Positions 1 to 7,077 of a DNA stretch of 33,605 nt are shown in pieces. The position numbers were made by a program, and so were the translations under genes. Position 1 is the first letter of the stretch. Every line of letters begins with the position of its first letter. A model generated the notes under the pieces. It was not told the DNA's origin, searched no databases, and saw only the letters and a program-made list of their open reading frames with translations. The stretch is from Pseudomonadota bacterium (GTDB lineage Bacteria > Bdellovibrionota_B > Oligoflexia > Oligoflexales > CAIYRB01): NCBI GenBank assembly GCA_026390445.1, contig JAPLFX010000259.1, positions 1-33,605 of the forward strand. The letters run 5' to 3'.

Positions 1-1
1 A

Positions 2-229
2 GGTCTGGCAAAAGATCCGATCAAAGGCGATATCACCGACGGCTTGATGGACAAGGCGCTGCATGGTGAAAAGATAGCGATCGTCGGCGACGCCATCTGG
101 ATCGATTTTGCCAAGAGTGTGGGGAAGTCAAAGCTTACTCCGGCAGTGTTTGATAAAGCTGCCGGATCGACGGTCACTTTGAGAAATTGGAATACGGTCG
201 TTAAGATCCATGACATGCTTAACGAATAG
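2..229 (+). CDS. 3' end of an unrecognised gene (partial)
   Basis: The frame is open from base 2, so the listed TTG at 44 is probably internal and this is the C-terminal 75 or so residues of a longer protein cut by the window edge. The tail is soluble-looking and mixed alpha/beta, with a strand-like segment 'EKIAIVGDAIWIDFA', and it ends in 'KIHDMLNE'. The 'IAIVGD..W' stretch recalls SpoIIAA/STAS-like proteins, but the rest does not support that firmly, so no function is given. The gene stops at 229, with the relic of an opposite-strand gene just downstream. Confidence is good that it is coding and low for identity. Confidence 0.55.
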   Translation, partial: GLAKDPIKGDITDGLMDKALHGEKIAIVGDAIWIDFAKSVGKSKLTPAVFDKAAGSTVTLRNWNTVVKIHDMLNE

Positions 230-250
230 CCATCTAGAGCCACTGCTCCT

Positions 251-418
251 TCAAGGTGCGTCTTTCGAGAAGTAATAGGGATCATGATAAACGATTTCGA
301 TCATGATCCTGTCTAGGTCTTCGAATGAGAAGCAGTAGTAGCCCCTGCGGTAACCACTTTCGACCTTGCCGGCACCAAGCGGTTGCACACCCTAAAGGTA
401 GCGGTCATGGACGCGATT
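251..418 (-). pseudogene. Remnant of a VOC/glyoxalase-family protein (C-terminal end only)
   Basis: Read on the minus strand, this stretch ends in a recognisable vicinal-oxygen-chelate C-terminus: 'GYRRGYYCFSFEDLDRIMIE' followed by 'IVYHDP' and a stop at 251-253. VOC proteins typically carry 'GYYA.FFEDPDGI.lE.v' here. An in-frame TAG at 392-394 lies just before the conserved part, with 'RVHDRYL' immediately upstream, which resembles the early 'FYDRYL' of such domains. The N-terminal and middle parts are missing, because the next gene's stop lies at 447. I therefore read it as a decayed, internally deleted gene. The ORF track misses it because no start remains. Confidence 0.55.
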
Positions 419-446
419 CCTGGTGAGTTTCTGCTGCCAGCAAAGA

Positions 447-1004
447 CTAATACCGAGCCATTCCATGCGCCACAGTCCGCGCCCAGAGGTCGACACCACC
501 GACCAAACTGGTCGCGCCAGCCACCCCATGCTGGCGCAGATACATCGCCGCGCTATATGAGCGCACCCCGTGGTGGCAGATCGCCACGACATGCTTGGCC
601 TGCTGCAACTTCGGTAATAAATTGGGAAAATCCTGGTCGCTCAGCAGCAAACTGCCAGCCAGATGGCAGATCTCATACTCCCAAGGCTCCCTGACATCGA
701 GCAAAACGGGCTGATCTGCGACCTCGGTTGCGGCCAAAAGCTGAAGCAAGTCTTGCGGCTGGATCTCAATTCCCGTACTCATGCGTAGAATGACCTTTAT
801 GCGACTAATAACCGCCGCGACATCAAGTCCGGCTGCAGCTGCTAAGTCCGCCACCGTGGCGGGCACGACGGCCTCGGGAAAGAGCTGGGGCGGTGGGACG
901 CTGAAGAGTTCATCGAGGACCAAAGCGGCGTGCGGCAAGGCGATAGACGCGAGGAGCGTCTCGCCATTCAGGCTTTCGGTCAGATCTTGCACAGCTGCCA
1001 CCAC
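447..1004 (-). CDS. Rhodanese-domain protein (putative sulfurtransferase)
   Basis: The C-terminal 110 or so residues are a single rhodanese domain. They contain 'LLDVREPWEYEICHLAG' and the active-site loop 'CHHGVRS', whose cysteine would carry the persulfide, and they end in 'GGVDLWA'. Such one-domain proteins move sulfane sulfur, but the acceptor cannot be told from sequence. Upstream of the domain the frame stays open and coding-like, with a predicted helical segment 'TVADLAAAAGLDVAAVISRI'. I therefore place the start at a GTG (1004) and not at the listed 1166, which would run through the divergent carbonic-anhydrase gene. No good ribosome site is visible there. An ATG at 782 would give a rhodanese-only protein of about 111 residues. 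Confidence 0.75.
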   Translation of the reverse strand: MVAAVQDLTESLNGETLLASIALPHAALVLDELFSVPPPQLFPEAVVPATVADLAAAAGLDVAAVISRIKVILRMSTGIEIQPQDLLQLLAATEVADQPVLLDVREPWEYEICHLAGSLLLSDQDFPNLLPKLQQAKHVVAICHHGVRSYSAAMYLRQHGVAGATSLVGGVDLWARTVAHGMARY

Positions 1005-1023
1005 GATGTGAGGAGTGTTAACG

Positions 1024-1551
1024 ATGCGAATGCCCCAAGTAACGGTGATGCCCTTTGCCGGCAAAAGCCCAGTGATCGCTGACGATGTCCTGTTGGCCAG
1101 CGGGGCGCAACTGATCGGCGACCTAGAGATTGGCCCCGCCTCCAGTGTCTGGTTTAACGCCGTCATCCGCGCCGATGTTCATTACATCAGAATCGGTACG
1201 CGTTCCAACATCCAAGATAACAGCACGGTTCACGTCACCAGCGGCGGCGCCCCCTGTATCATCGGCGACGACGTCACCGTCGGCCACAACGTCGTCCTCC
1301 ACGCCTGCACGATCGAGGACTATTGCTTGATCGGCATGGGCGCCATCATCCTCGACGAGGCGGTGATCGGCCGCGAATGTTTGGTGGGTGCAGGCGCTTT
1401 GGTCACCGCCGGTAAGGTCTTTCCGCCGCGTTCGATGATCCTTGGGTCACCGGCGCGGGCGGTTAGGACCTTGACGGATGCCGAGATCGCGCATCTGCAT
1501 GCGTCGTCGGTGCATTATGTGCGCACGGCGCAACGCTATAGCCAGGGCTGA
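1024..1551 (+). CDS. Gamma-carbonic-anhydrase-like hexapeptide-repeat protein (YrdA/PaaY type)
   Basis: A 175-residue left-handed beta-helix protein with repeated hexapeptide units such as 'IGDLEIGPASSVWFNAVIRA'. The three histidines expected to bind metal between trimer subunits are present: H70 in 'TVHV', and H88 and H93 in 'VGHNVVLH'. Length and pattern fit the YrdA/CaiE/PaaY branch. These are often called gamma-carbonic anhydrases, although activity varies and some act on thioesters. The start is the ATG at 1024, 8 nt after AGGAG (1011-1015); the GTG listed at 1015 overlaps that ribosome site. It is divergent from the rhodanese gene, with about 20 bp between the chosen starts. Confidence 0.9.
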   Translation: MRMPQVTVMPFAGKSPVIADDVLLASGAQLIGDLEIGPASSVWFNAVIRADVHYIRIGTRSNIQDNSTVHVTSGGAPCIIGDDVTVGHNVVLHACTIEDYCLIGMGAIILDEAVIGRECLVGAGALVTAGKVFPPRSMILGSPARAVRTLTDAEIAHLHASSVHYVRTAQRYSQG

Positions 1552-1624
1552 GCTGGCGTCCCCACGCCCGGGCTGTGGGACAAAGTCAGCTCGAGATGTC
1601 CTGGTTCTTGTCACGGATACACCT

Positions 1625-1787
1625 CTGCAATAACACCTTTCTGACAGGTTTTGTTGCAGAACTCCTGCCCTCCAGCCTTCCCGCCCTGCCAGTTGCAGGA
1701 AGTAAAGCCGCTGCCCAAAAACTGGGAGGGCGGGAAGGCTGGAGGGCAGGAGTTCTGCAGGATTTCTGCAACAAAACCTTTCTGACA
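1625..1787. repeat. Long intergenic palindrome with flanking direct repeats
   Basis: Two 39-bp arms (1656-1694 and 1720-1758) are inverted copies differing at one base, separated by a 25-bp loop. The arm core is GCCCTCCAGCCTTCCCGCCC. Outside the arms a 22-bp module occurs as a direct repeat (1625-1646 and 1766-1787, 20 of 22 identical). Its first 13 bases also occur inverted at 1647-1659. This nested layout looks like a small non-autonomous mobile or REP-like element. A strong RNA hairpin would form on either strand and could also end transcription of the upstream gene. The ORFs listed here are palindrome artefacts. The rest of the 384-bp gap holds only a TTTTTTCAACAGCCTGC stretch at about 1830-1846 and the next gene's leader. 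Confidence 0.75.
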
Positions 1788-1935
1788 CCGTAACAGCCCA
1801 ATATCAGAAATTTCTTTTGCCTCTCTCAAGTTTTTTCAACAGCCTGCCGATACGACTTTAAGACTCCCTAAAAAGGCCACCGCAGGTCTTGACCCGAACG
1901 GCCCCCATGGACCTGTTAAACCATCGAGGAATGTG

Positions 1936-2577
1936 ATGAAGATTTTCTTACACCCAGCGATGATCGCCCAATTTGCCGTGCTCGCAATGCTCACCTCAGC
2001 GTGCGACCAAACCAGCTCGTCGCCGCCACCCGCGCCGCGCGCCGCCACCATAGGACAGGATGGTGGAACGTCTGGCGGTGGGCAAAACCTCAGTCCGCTA
2101 GCACAGCTGTCGGCCTCCGGTGATGGCAACATTGAAGTACGTGATCGCCAACTTGGGTCGCTAAAGAAACAACGCGACTCGTACGTTAACCAGCTGGTCA
2201 CGCTGCAGTCCTTCGCCGATCAGTTGTTCAGCACCGATACCGACGTCCAGCAAACCGCCTTACGCAGCATCGAAAAGACCTCCCTAAAGGCTGGGGCAGC
2301 CGGTTCTGCTGTCGCAGTCGGAGGTGGAGCCATCGTTGGAGCCATCACTGGGAACTGGGCGGGGGCCTTGATTTCGACGCTTCCGACGGCAGCGACCTTG
2401 ATTAGTAACGGGGTCGCCGCAGACAGTGCGCAAGCCAAAAGCAACGCTGCCACCGCGACGATTTCGGCCGAGTTACAGGCTCAGCGCGACCTGGTTAAAG
2501 CGCAGCTCGCGAATCTTCAGGCGAAGATCGCGGCTCTCGACGCCCAGATCGACTCACTCAATGCGGTTAAATTGTAA
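1936..2577 (+). CDS. Predicted lipoprotein with coiled coils around a glycine-rich segment (paralogue 1)
   Basis: The N-terminus is a lipoprotein-type signal, with a hydrophobic stretch ending 'MLTSAC' before 'DQTSSSPPP'. The order is then a Ser/Pro/Gly-rich spacer, a short coiled coil ('RDRQLGSLKKQRDSYVNQL'), a glycine-zipper-like hydrophobic stretch ('GGGAIVGAITGNWAGALIS'), and a C-terminal coiled coil ('ANLQAKIAALDAQIDSL'). Glycine-zipper segments pack in membranes in several outer-envelope proteins; whether this one inserts is inference. The start is the ATG at 1936 behind CGAGGA, since the GTG at 1933 is too close. It has the same architecture as the next gene, so the two come from a duplication. 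No known function. Confidence 0.8.
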   Translation: MKIFLHPAMIAQFAVLAMLTSACDQTSSSPPPAPRAATIGQDGGTSGGGQNLSPLAQLSASGDGNIEVRDRQLGSLKKQRDSYVNQLVTLQSFADQLFSTDTDVQQTALRSIEKTSLKAGAAGSAVAVGGGAIVGAITGNWAGALISTLPTAATLISNGVAADSAQAKSNAATATISAELQAQRDLVKAQLANLQAKIAALDAQIDSLNAVKL

Positions 2578-2717
2578 GCAGCCATAACCGCAAAAATGCA
2601 GCTAAACCTGCGATACGCTTATGATCAAAAGATTTTTTAAAGTTTTACCACGAATCGACCGATAAGAATCTTAACAGTCAGCTACATCATCGAATTTAGA
2701 GACACAAGGAGCGAGCG

Positions 2718-3452
2718 ATGCAGTTCAGCCGCAGCAACCAACTAAATCGTAGAGAAACCAACCTAAGCCAATCGATCGTCGCCATCGCAATCCTAGCGTT
2801 GGTCCAGGTCAGCTGCGCCCAAAGCTCCGGAGCGCCACCAGCGCCGACCGTGTCCAAGCAAGAAAGCGCGGCTACGGCTGACAGCGCCGACAAAAAAGAC
2901 TCCAGCGGGCTAGCCGGCATCCTCGGCGGCGGCAACAAAACCGAAAGCGACTACGATGTGCGTGCCCGTCAGCTGAAACAACTCGCTGACCAACGCGCCT
3001 CGTATGAAAACCAAATGCTGCAATACCAAAGCTACCGGACCACACTGGTACAAACCCAGGCGGGGATCGAAGACACTGGCATCACCTCCGCAGCCAAGGG
3101 TAGCCTCAACGCGAGTCTCGCTGGCGGCGCCGTCTCAATTCTTGGCAATTTGGCCGCCGGTGGTTTAACCGGCTCAGCAACTCCCACCACGGGCGGCAGT
3201 GGCGCCCCCACGGGCGGCGGCGGATCCGCTGCTGGGCTCGGTTCTGCATTCGGCAGCGTCGGCACCGGCGTCACCAACGGCATTGCCGCCGACGATTACA
3301 ATAAGCAGTTGACCGCAGGCACCAAAGTCGTCGCGGGGAGTGTCCAATCGCAACGCGATCAATATGACGCCATCATCGCCAATCTGCAGGCGAAGATCGC
3401 CGCGATCAACGCCCAAATCGATACGCTTAACGCGCAAAAGCTCCAGAATTAA
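2718..3452 (+). CDS. Predicted lipoprotein with coiled coils around a glycine-rich segment (paralogue 2)
   Basis: The layout matches its upstream neighbour. A signal-like N-terminus with an imperfect lipobox ('LVQVSC') precedes a low-complexity spacer. A coiled coil ('RARQLKQLADQRASYENQM') follows, then a long Gly/Ala/Ser/Thr segment ('GGSGAPTGGGGSAAGLGSA'), and a C-terminal coiled coil ('IANLQAKIAAINAQIDTLN') nearly identical to the end of paralogue 1. The start is supported by AAGGAG at 2708-2713. Residue -3 before the cysteine is glutamine, which is unusual for a lipobox, so processing is uncertain. The 140-bp gap between the paralogues shows no convincing terminator, so they may be co-transcribed. 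The stop lies 21 bp from that of the convergent gene. Confidence 0.8.
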   Translation: MQFSRSNQLNRRETNLSQSIVAIAILALVQVSCAQSSGAPPAPTVSKQESAATADSADKKDSSGLAGILGGGNKTESDYDVRARQLKQLADQRASYENQMLQYQSYRTTLVQTQAGIEDTGITSAAKGSLNASLAGGAVSILGNLAAGGLTGSATPTTGGSGAPTGGGGSAAGLGSAFGSVGTGVTNGIAADDYNKQLTAGTKVVAGSVQSQRDQYDAIIANLQAKIAAINAQIDTLNAQKLQN

Positions 3453-3473
3453 CCTTGAGCCTCTCGCCTCGTT

Positions 3474-4064
3474 TTAGAGAAGCCGTTTTGAACTGATCAG
3501 CAGCGTTGCCGACAGCCAACTACGAAAATTACGCTGTGAAGCGCCCAGGGTCGGGCGCTCCGGGTAATAAAACTGCACGGTATCGGCGATCATGGCGATA
3601 TCGACCGCATTGGTGGCAAAGCGTTTGGCATTGCTCAGCTCGTGCACATAAGCCTGACGCTCGGCTGCACCAGTCCCGTCCATACCAAGAAAGTCCATGA
3701 CGTAAATCGTTAGGAAGTTCTGCTGGCAGTGGACTTCTAGCTCGTGCGCCAGAGTCGACCCAAGCAGCGCCCAGCTGGTAAATGCGGCGGGGCCAATGGT
3801 GACATGCGCCCTTTCCATAAAGGCTCCGCGCGAGGTCAAGCCACGGTCATTGAGTTCGGGATCAAAGACCGGGTGCTCGGCGCCTAGCGGCACATCGATG
3901 CTAAACAAGACCAAGGCGAGGTCGATGCTTTCTTGGTTCAAACTCGGCACTCCTGCCGGTGCGGCCACAGGGATGTCGACCAAGGAGCGGTCAAAAGCCC
4001 TTTTTTCTTCAACCTGGGCGTGGGCATAAAAAACCGCACCGCTCAGGCCCAAGGTGAACACCAC
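3474..4064 (-). CDS. Putative secreted zincin-like protein
   Basis: About 196 residues if it starts at the GTG (4064). That start gives a compact signal peptide 'MVFTLGLSGAVFYAHA' followed by 'QVEEKR'. The listed start at 4331 would add about 89 residues read from a simple purine/pyrimidine repeat, which is unlikely to be real protein. The notable segment is 'LAHELEVHCQQNFL' (from about residue 106), with 'GTGAAERQAY' about 20 residues later. This resembles a metallopeptidase helix plus a third ligand in an 'AExxA'-like position. However, the second histidine is one residue further on than in HExxH (H107, E108, H112). Family unknown. No clear ribosome site is visible, so the start is tentative. 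Confidence 0.6.
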   Translation of the reverse strand: MVFTLGLSGAVFYAHAQVEEKRAFDRSLVDIPVAAPAGVPSLNQESIDLALVLFSIDVPLGAEHPVFDPELNDRGLTSRGAFMERAHVTIGPAAFTSWALLGSTLAHELEVHCQQNFLTIYVMDFLGMDGTGAAERQAYVHELSNAKRFATNAVDIAMIADTVQFYYPERPTLGASQRNFRSWLSATLLISSKRLL

Positions 4065-4087
4065 TTTAAACAGGACGGAGAGTGAGC

Positions 4088-4331
4088 CTAGGCCCACGAA
4101 ACGAGACGACAAACCCACGGGGAACTCCACGGCAGAAGCAGCTGGAACAGCAGGGGGAAGAAGAGGATCAACAGGGGAAGGGAACAGGAACGAGAATGGG
4201 ACATTGGGGTCTGGGCACTGGACACGGGCGAAGGCAAAAGACGGGTCAGGACAAAGGACAGCGGACAGTAGACACAGAACAGGGGGAGGGAACCGAGTGC
4301 CAACGCCGGATGCGCTGGTGTCTCGCAGCAA
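4088..4331. repeat. Purine-rich tract with 7-bp periodic degenerate repeats
   Basis: The plus strand is strongly purine-rich over most of this gap between the uvrA homologue and the secreted-protein gene. Around 4245-4290 it becomes a degenerate heptamer array with units such as AAGGACA, GCGGACA, GTAGACA and CAGAACA. ORFs on both strands here are low-complexity translations of the repeat. The remainder of the gap (4332-4447) shows no gene and no clear terminator. A mirror-like polypurine tract could adopt unusual structure, but that is inference. Confidence 0.55.
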
Positions 4332-4447
4332 TAAGCAAGTTCCAGACCACCGCCCATGAACGCGCGATGACTTTTGCTACCTAAACAAAATCAACATACT
4401 AAACATACAGTCGGTGGGCAGAGCGAAGGTCCTGGCGCAGTCAGGTG

Positions 4448-7075
4448 TCAAACTTTTAGGCAGTTGCTGTCCTCTTTGATCACCTTGCCACCAGCAGCAG
4501 CAGACCCAGGGCCCAGTTCGATCACCCAATCCGCCGCCTGGATCACGTCGGGGTGGTGCTCACTGGTCACCACGGTCGCCCCAGCCTCGACGAGCCGGCG
4601 CAGGACTAAGAGGAGGCGCTCGACGTCTTCAAAATGCAGGCCGGTGGTCGGTTCATCGAGGATGATCAGACTGCCTTCGCCGAGGCGTTTGGTTAAAAAT
4701 GGCACTAACTTGAGCCGCTGCGCCTCACCGCCTGACAAGCTCGCGCTTGGTTGCCCAAGCTTGAGGTAGCCTAGTCCCAGTTCGACGGCCGGGGTGAGGC
4801 GTTGCACGATCTTGCGGTGATTCTTGAAGTGCTCCAGAGCTTCGTCCAAGGTGAGTTCCAGTACGGCGCTTAGCGAGAGGCCTAAATAGCTCACGCCGAG
4901 TACGGCGCTTTGAAAGCGCGCGCCCTTGCAGACGGGGCAGCGCACGCGGGCGTCGGCGAGAAAGCGCATGGTCAGACTGAGTTCGCCGCGCCCCTTGCAC
5001 TCGGGACAGCGGCCACCCTCGACCGATAAGGAAAAGGCTCGCGCCGTCAGGCCGAGCACCTGCGCATCCGGCTGCGCCGCATAGAGATCGCGTAATTCAC
5101 CCATAATCTCTAGGTAGGATACCGGCATGCTAACGCTGCTTTTTGCAATCGGGCGGCGATCGACCAGCGACACATTGGTCAGGGCATCAAGGCCACTGAC
5201 GGCACGGCAGTGCAACACGCGTGGAGCGGCCCCGCGCGCTGCAGGTGCCGCGCGCGGCGCCGGCTTTGCCTTGGCGCTGCGTGGAATGATGGGCTCAGGC
5301 GCTGGCCGCGTTTTCGCCGCACCGGTCGCCTGGATAAAAGCCGCCGCATTGGGGTAGAGCGTCTGCATGACCAGACTGCTTTTACCGGCGCCAGAGACAC
5401 CCGTCACAACGGTGAACGCACCGAGCGGAAAGCGCACCGCATCGATGCGCAGGTTGTGTAGCCTTGATCCTTCCACCACGATGGCCGGCACGGTTGCGCT
5501 TAGCCGGCGCCCAGGCACCCCCAAGGTGGCACCCTCAGCGTGTGCGGCGAGGTGTTTGGCGGTCACCGAGTATTGGACAAACTGTGCGGCTTCTGCCGGC
5601 TTAAACTTTGCCATCAAGCGACCACCGCGGGCGCCACCACCGGGACCTAGGTCGATGATCCAATCGGCGGCCCGCATCAGCTGTTCGTCATGGTCGACGA
5701 TCAAGACGGTGTTGCCCGCAGCTTTAAGCCGCTGCAGCGAGGCGATCATCAGGTCCAGCTCGAGCGGATGCAAGCCCTGGCTGGGTTCATCAAGAACGTA
5801 GAGGACGCCACGCAGATTCTCGGCGAGGATACCGGCCAATTTCAAGCGCTGGGCTTCGCCGCCGGACAGGCTGCGCATGCGCCGCGCGAGCATTAAATAG
5901 CCAAGTCCGACCTCGTTAATCCGCTGCAAGGTGGCGGCCGCTTCCGTCGCGACCCGCAGCAAAGCTTGGTTGCTTGCCAGCGGCGATTTCACCAGGAGTC
6001 GCAGCCATTCGAGTAAATCACTCAGCGGCAGCGTCTGCAGATCCTGTGGCGTGCGCCCGAGCAAGCGAATACCGCGCAGGGTCGCGGCTAATCCCGTACC
6101 CTGACAGGACACGCAGGCGCTGTTTAGTCCCGTGCGTTCGCGTAGGTTCAGAGCACCCTCATCATCGTCGTCCGCTTGCGCCGCGGCGAGTCCCGCAGCA
6201 TCAAAGCCTAGACCCAAGCACTCGGGGCATTGGCCAAGCGAGTTGGCGGAAAAGTGCCGGGAATCAAGCCTTGGCCAACTAAATGCGCACTGCGGGCACC
6301 CACCCTTGGTGGAGTACATGGCGCCGCTAGTGGCAGCAAAGGCCTCACCCTTGGTTGCAAAGACCTCGACAAAGCCTTGGCCTTCGCTCAGCGCGGTATC
6401 GACGGCGCGTTTCAGCCTGGCCAGAGCTGCGGGCTTGATCGGAATATAATCAATGATGAGTTTAATAGTGTGCTTGTCGGCTTTGGCCAAGACCGGTAGC
6501 GGCGTCAGTGGGACCACCTCGCCATCGATGTGGGCTTTGAGAAAGCCGCGAGCGGCAAAGGCGGTCAGTTCCTTTTTGAAAATCCCCTGCTTTGCCGTGA
6601 CCACGGGAGCGCATAGCACGACGGTTTGCCCGGCAAATTGCCGCTCGATATGCTCGACTAGGGCGTCGGGCGTCAGCGCCAAAGTCGGCAGCCCGTGCGT
6701 CGGGCAAGATTGTTCACCGTGGCGCGCTAGCAGCACCGCTAGGAGTTCGCTCAGATCGGTCAGGGTGCCGACGGTGGCACGGCGTGAGGCCTGGGTTTCA
6801 TTTTGTGCCAGGGCCACGGCCGGCGACAAGCCGGTCAGGGACCGCACCGCAGGCCTGGCCGAAAGATCGAGGAATTGGCGGGAATAATGCGACAGGGTAT
6901 AGAAAAATCGCCGTTGCGCCTCGGCCAACACGGTGTCAAAGGCGAGCGAGCTCTTACCCGAGCCGCTGACGCCGGTGATCACCGTGATTGCGCCGCGGTC
7001 GATACTGGCGTCGATGTTGCGCAAATTGTGTTCGCATGCGCCGCGGACCTCAATGGTCGGCGCCGGTAAGGCCAT
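4448..7075 (-). CDS. uvrA: UvrA-family excinuclease ATPase (divergent homologue)
   Basis: 875 residues with the full UvrA layout: two ABC ATPase modules, each split by inserted domains. Walker A motifs are 'GVSGSGKSS' and 'GVSGAGKSS'. ABC signatures are 'SLSGGEAQRLKL' (twice), with 'DEPSQGLH' and 'DEPTTGLH' after them. Zinc-finger cysteine pairs are 'CPQC'/'CPEC' and 'CPECKGRG'/'CPVC'. The segment after 'CPTHG' matches the UvrB-binding region of canonical UvrA, so partnership with UvrB in nucleotide excision repair is plausible. It is shorter than usual (about 940) and has a Pro/Ala/Arg-rich linker after the second Walker A. The ATG at 7075 has GGAG 8 nt upstream and lies 2 nt past the pdxA stop, so the two are probably co-transcribed. 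A second, canonical uvrA elsewhere is possible. Confidence 0.88.
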   Translation of the reverse strand: MALPAPTIEVRGACEHNLRNIDASIDRGAITVITGVSGSGKSSLAFDTVLAEAQRRFFYTLSHYSRQFLDLSARPAVRSLTGLSPAVALAQNETQASRRATVGTLTDLSELLAVLLARHGEQSCPTHGLPTLALTPDALVEHIERQFAGQTVVLCAPVVTAKQGIFKKELTAFAARGFLKAHIDGEVVPLTPLPVLAKADKHTIKLIIDYIPIKPAALARLKRAVDTALSEGQGFVEVFATKGEAFAATSGAMYSTKGGCPQCAFSWPRLDSRHFSANSLGQCPECLGLGFDAAGLAAAQADDDDEGALNLRERTGLNSACVSCQGTGLAATLRGIRLLGRTPQDLQTLPLSDLLEWLRLLVKSPLASNQALLRVATEAAATLQRINEVGLGYLMLARRMRSLSGGEAQRLKLAGILAENLRGVLYVLDEPSQGLHPLELDLMIASLQRLKAAGNTVLIVDHDEQLMRAADWIIDLGPGGGARGGRLMAKFKPAEAAQFVQYSVTAKHLAAHAEGATLGVPGRRLSATVPAIVVEGSRLHNLRIDAVRFPLGAFTVVTGVSGAGKSSLVMQTLYPNAAAFIQATGAAKTRPAPEPIIPRSAKAKPAPRAAPAARGAAPRVLHCRAVSGLDALTNVSLVDRRPIAKSSVSMPVSYLEIMGELRDLYAAQPDAQVLGLTARAFSLSVEGGRCPECKGRGELSLTMRFLADARVRCPVCKGARFQSAVLGVSYLGLSLSAVLELTLDEALEHFKNHRKIVQRLTPAVELGLGYLKLGQPSASLSGGEAQRLKLVPFLTKRLGEGSLIILDEPTTGLHFEDVERLLLVLRRLVEAGATVVTSEHHPDVIQAADWVIELGPGSAAAGGKVIKEDSNCLKV

Positions 7076-7077
7076 GA

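Noticed and set aside
1575-1829. Several ORFs of 71-113 residues across the palindrome
   Set aside because: They are translations of the inverted repeat on both strands, with no ribosome sites or protein-like pattern.
4054-4384. Plus-strand ORFs and the N-terminal extension of the 3474-4331 ORF
   Set aside because: They are low-complexity reading of the purine-rich repeat; the signal peptide begins further downstream.
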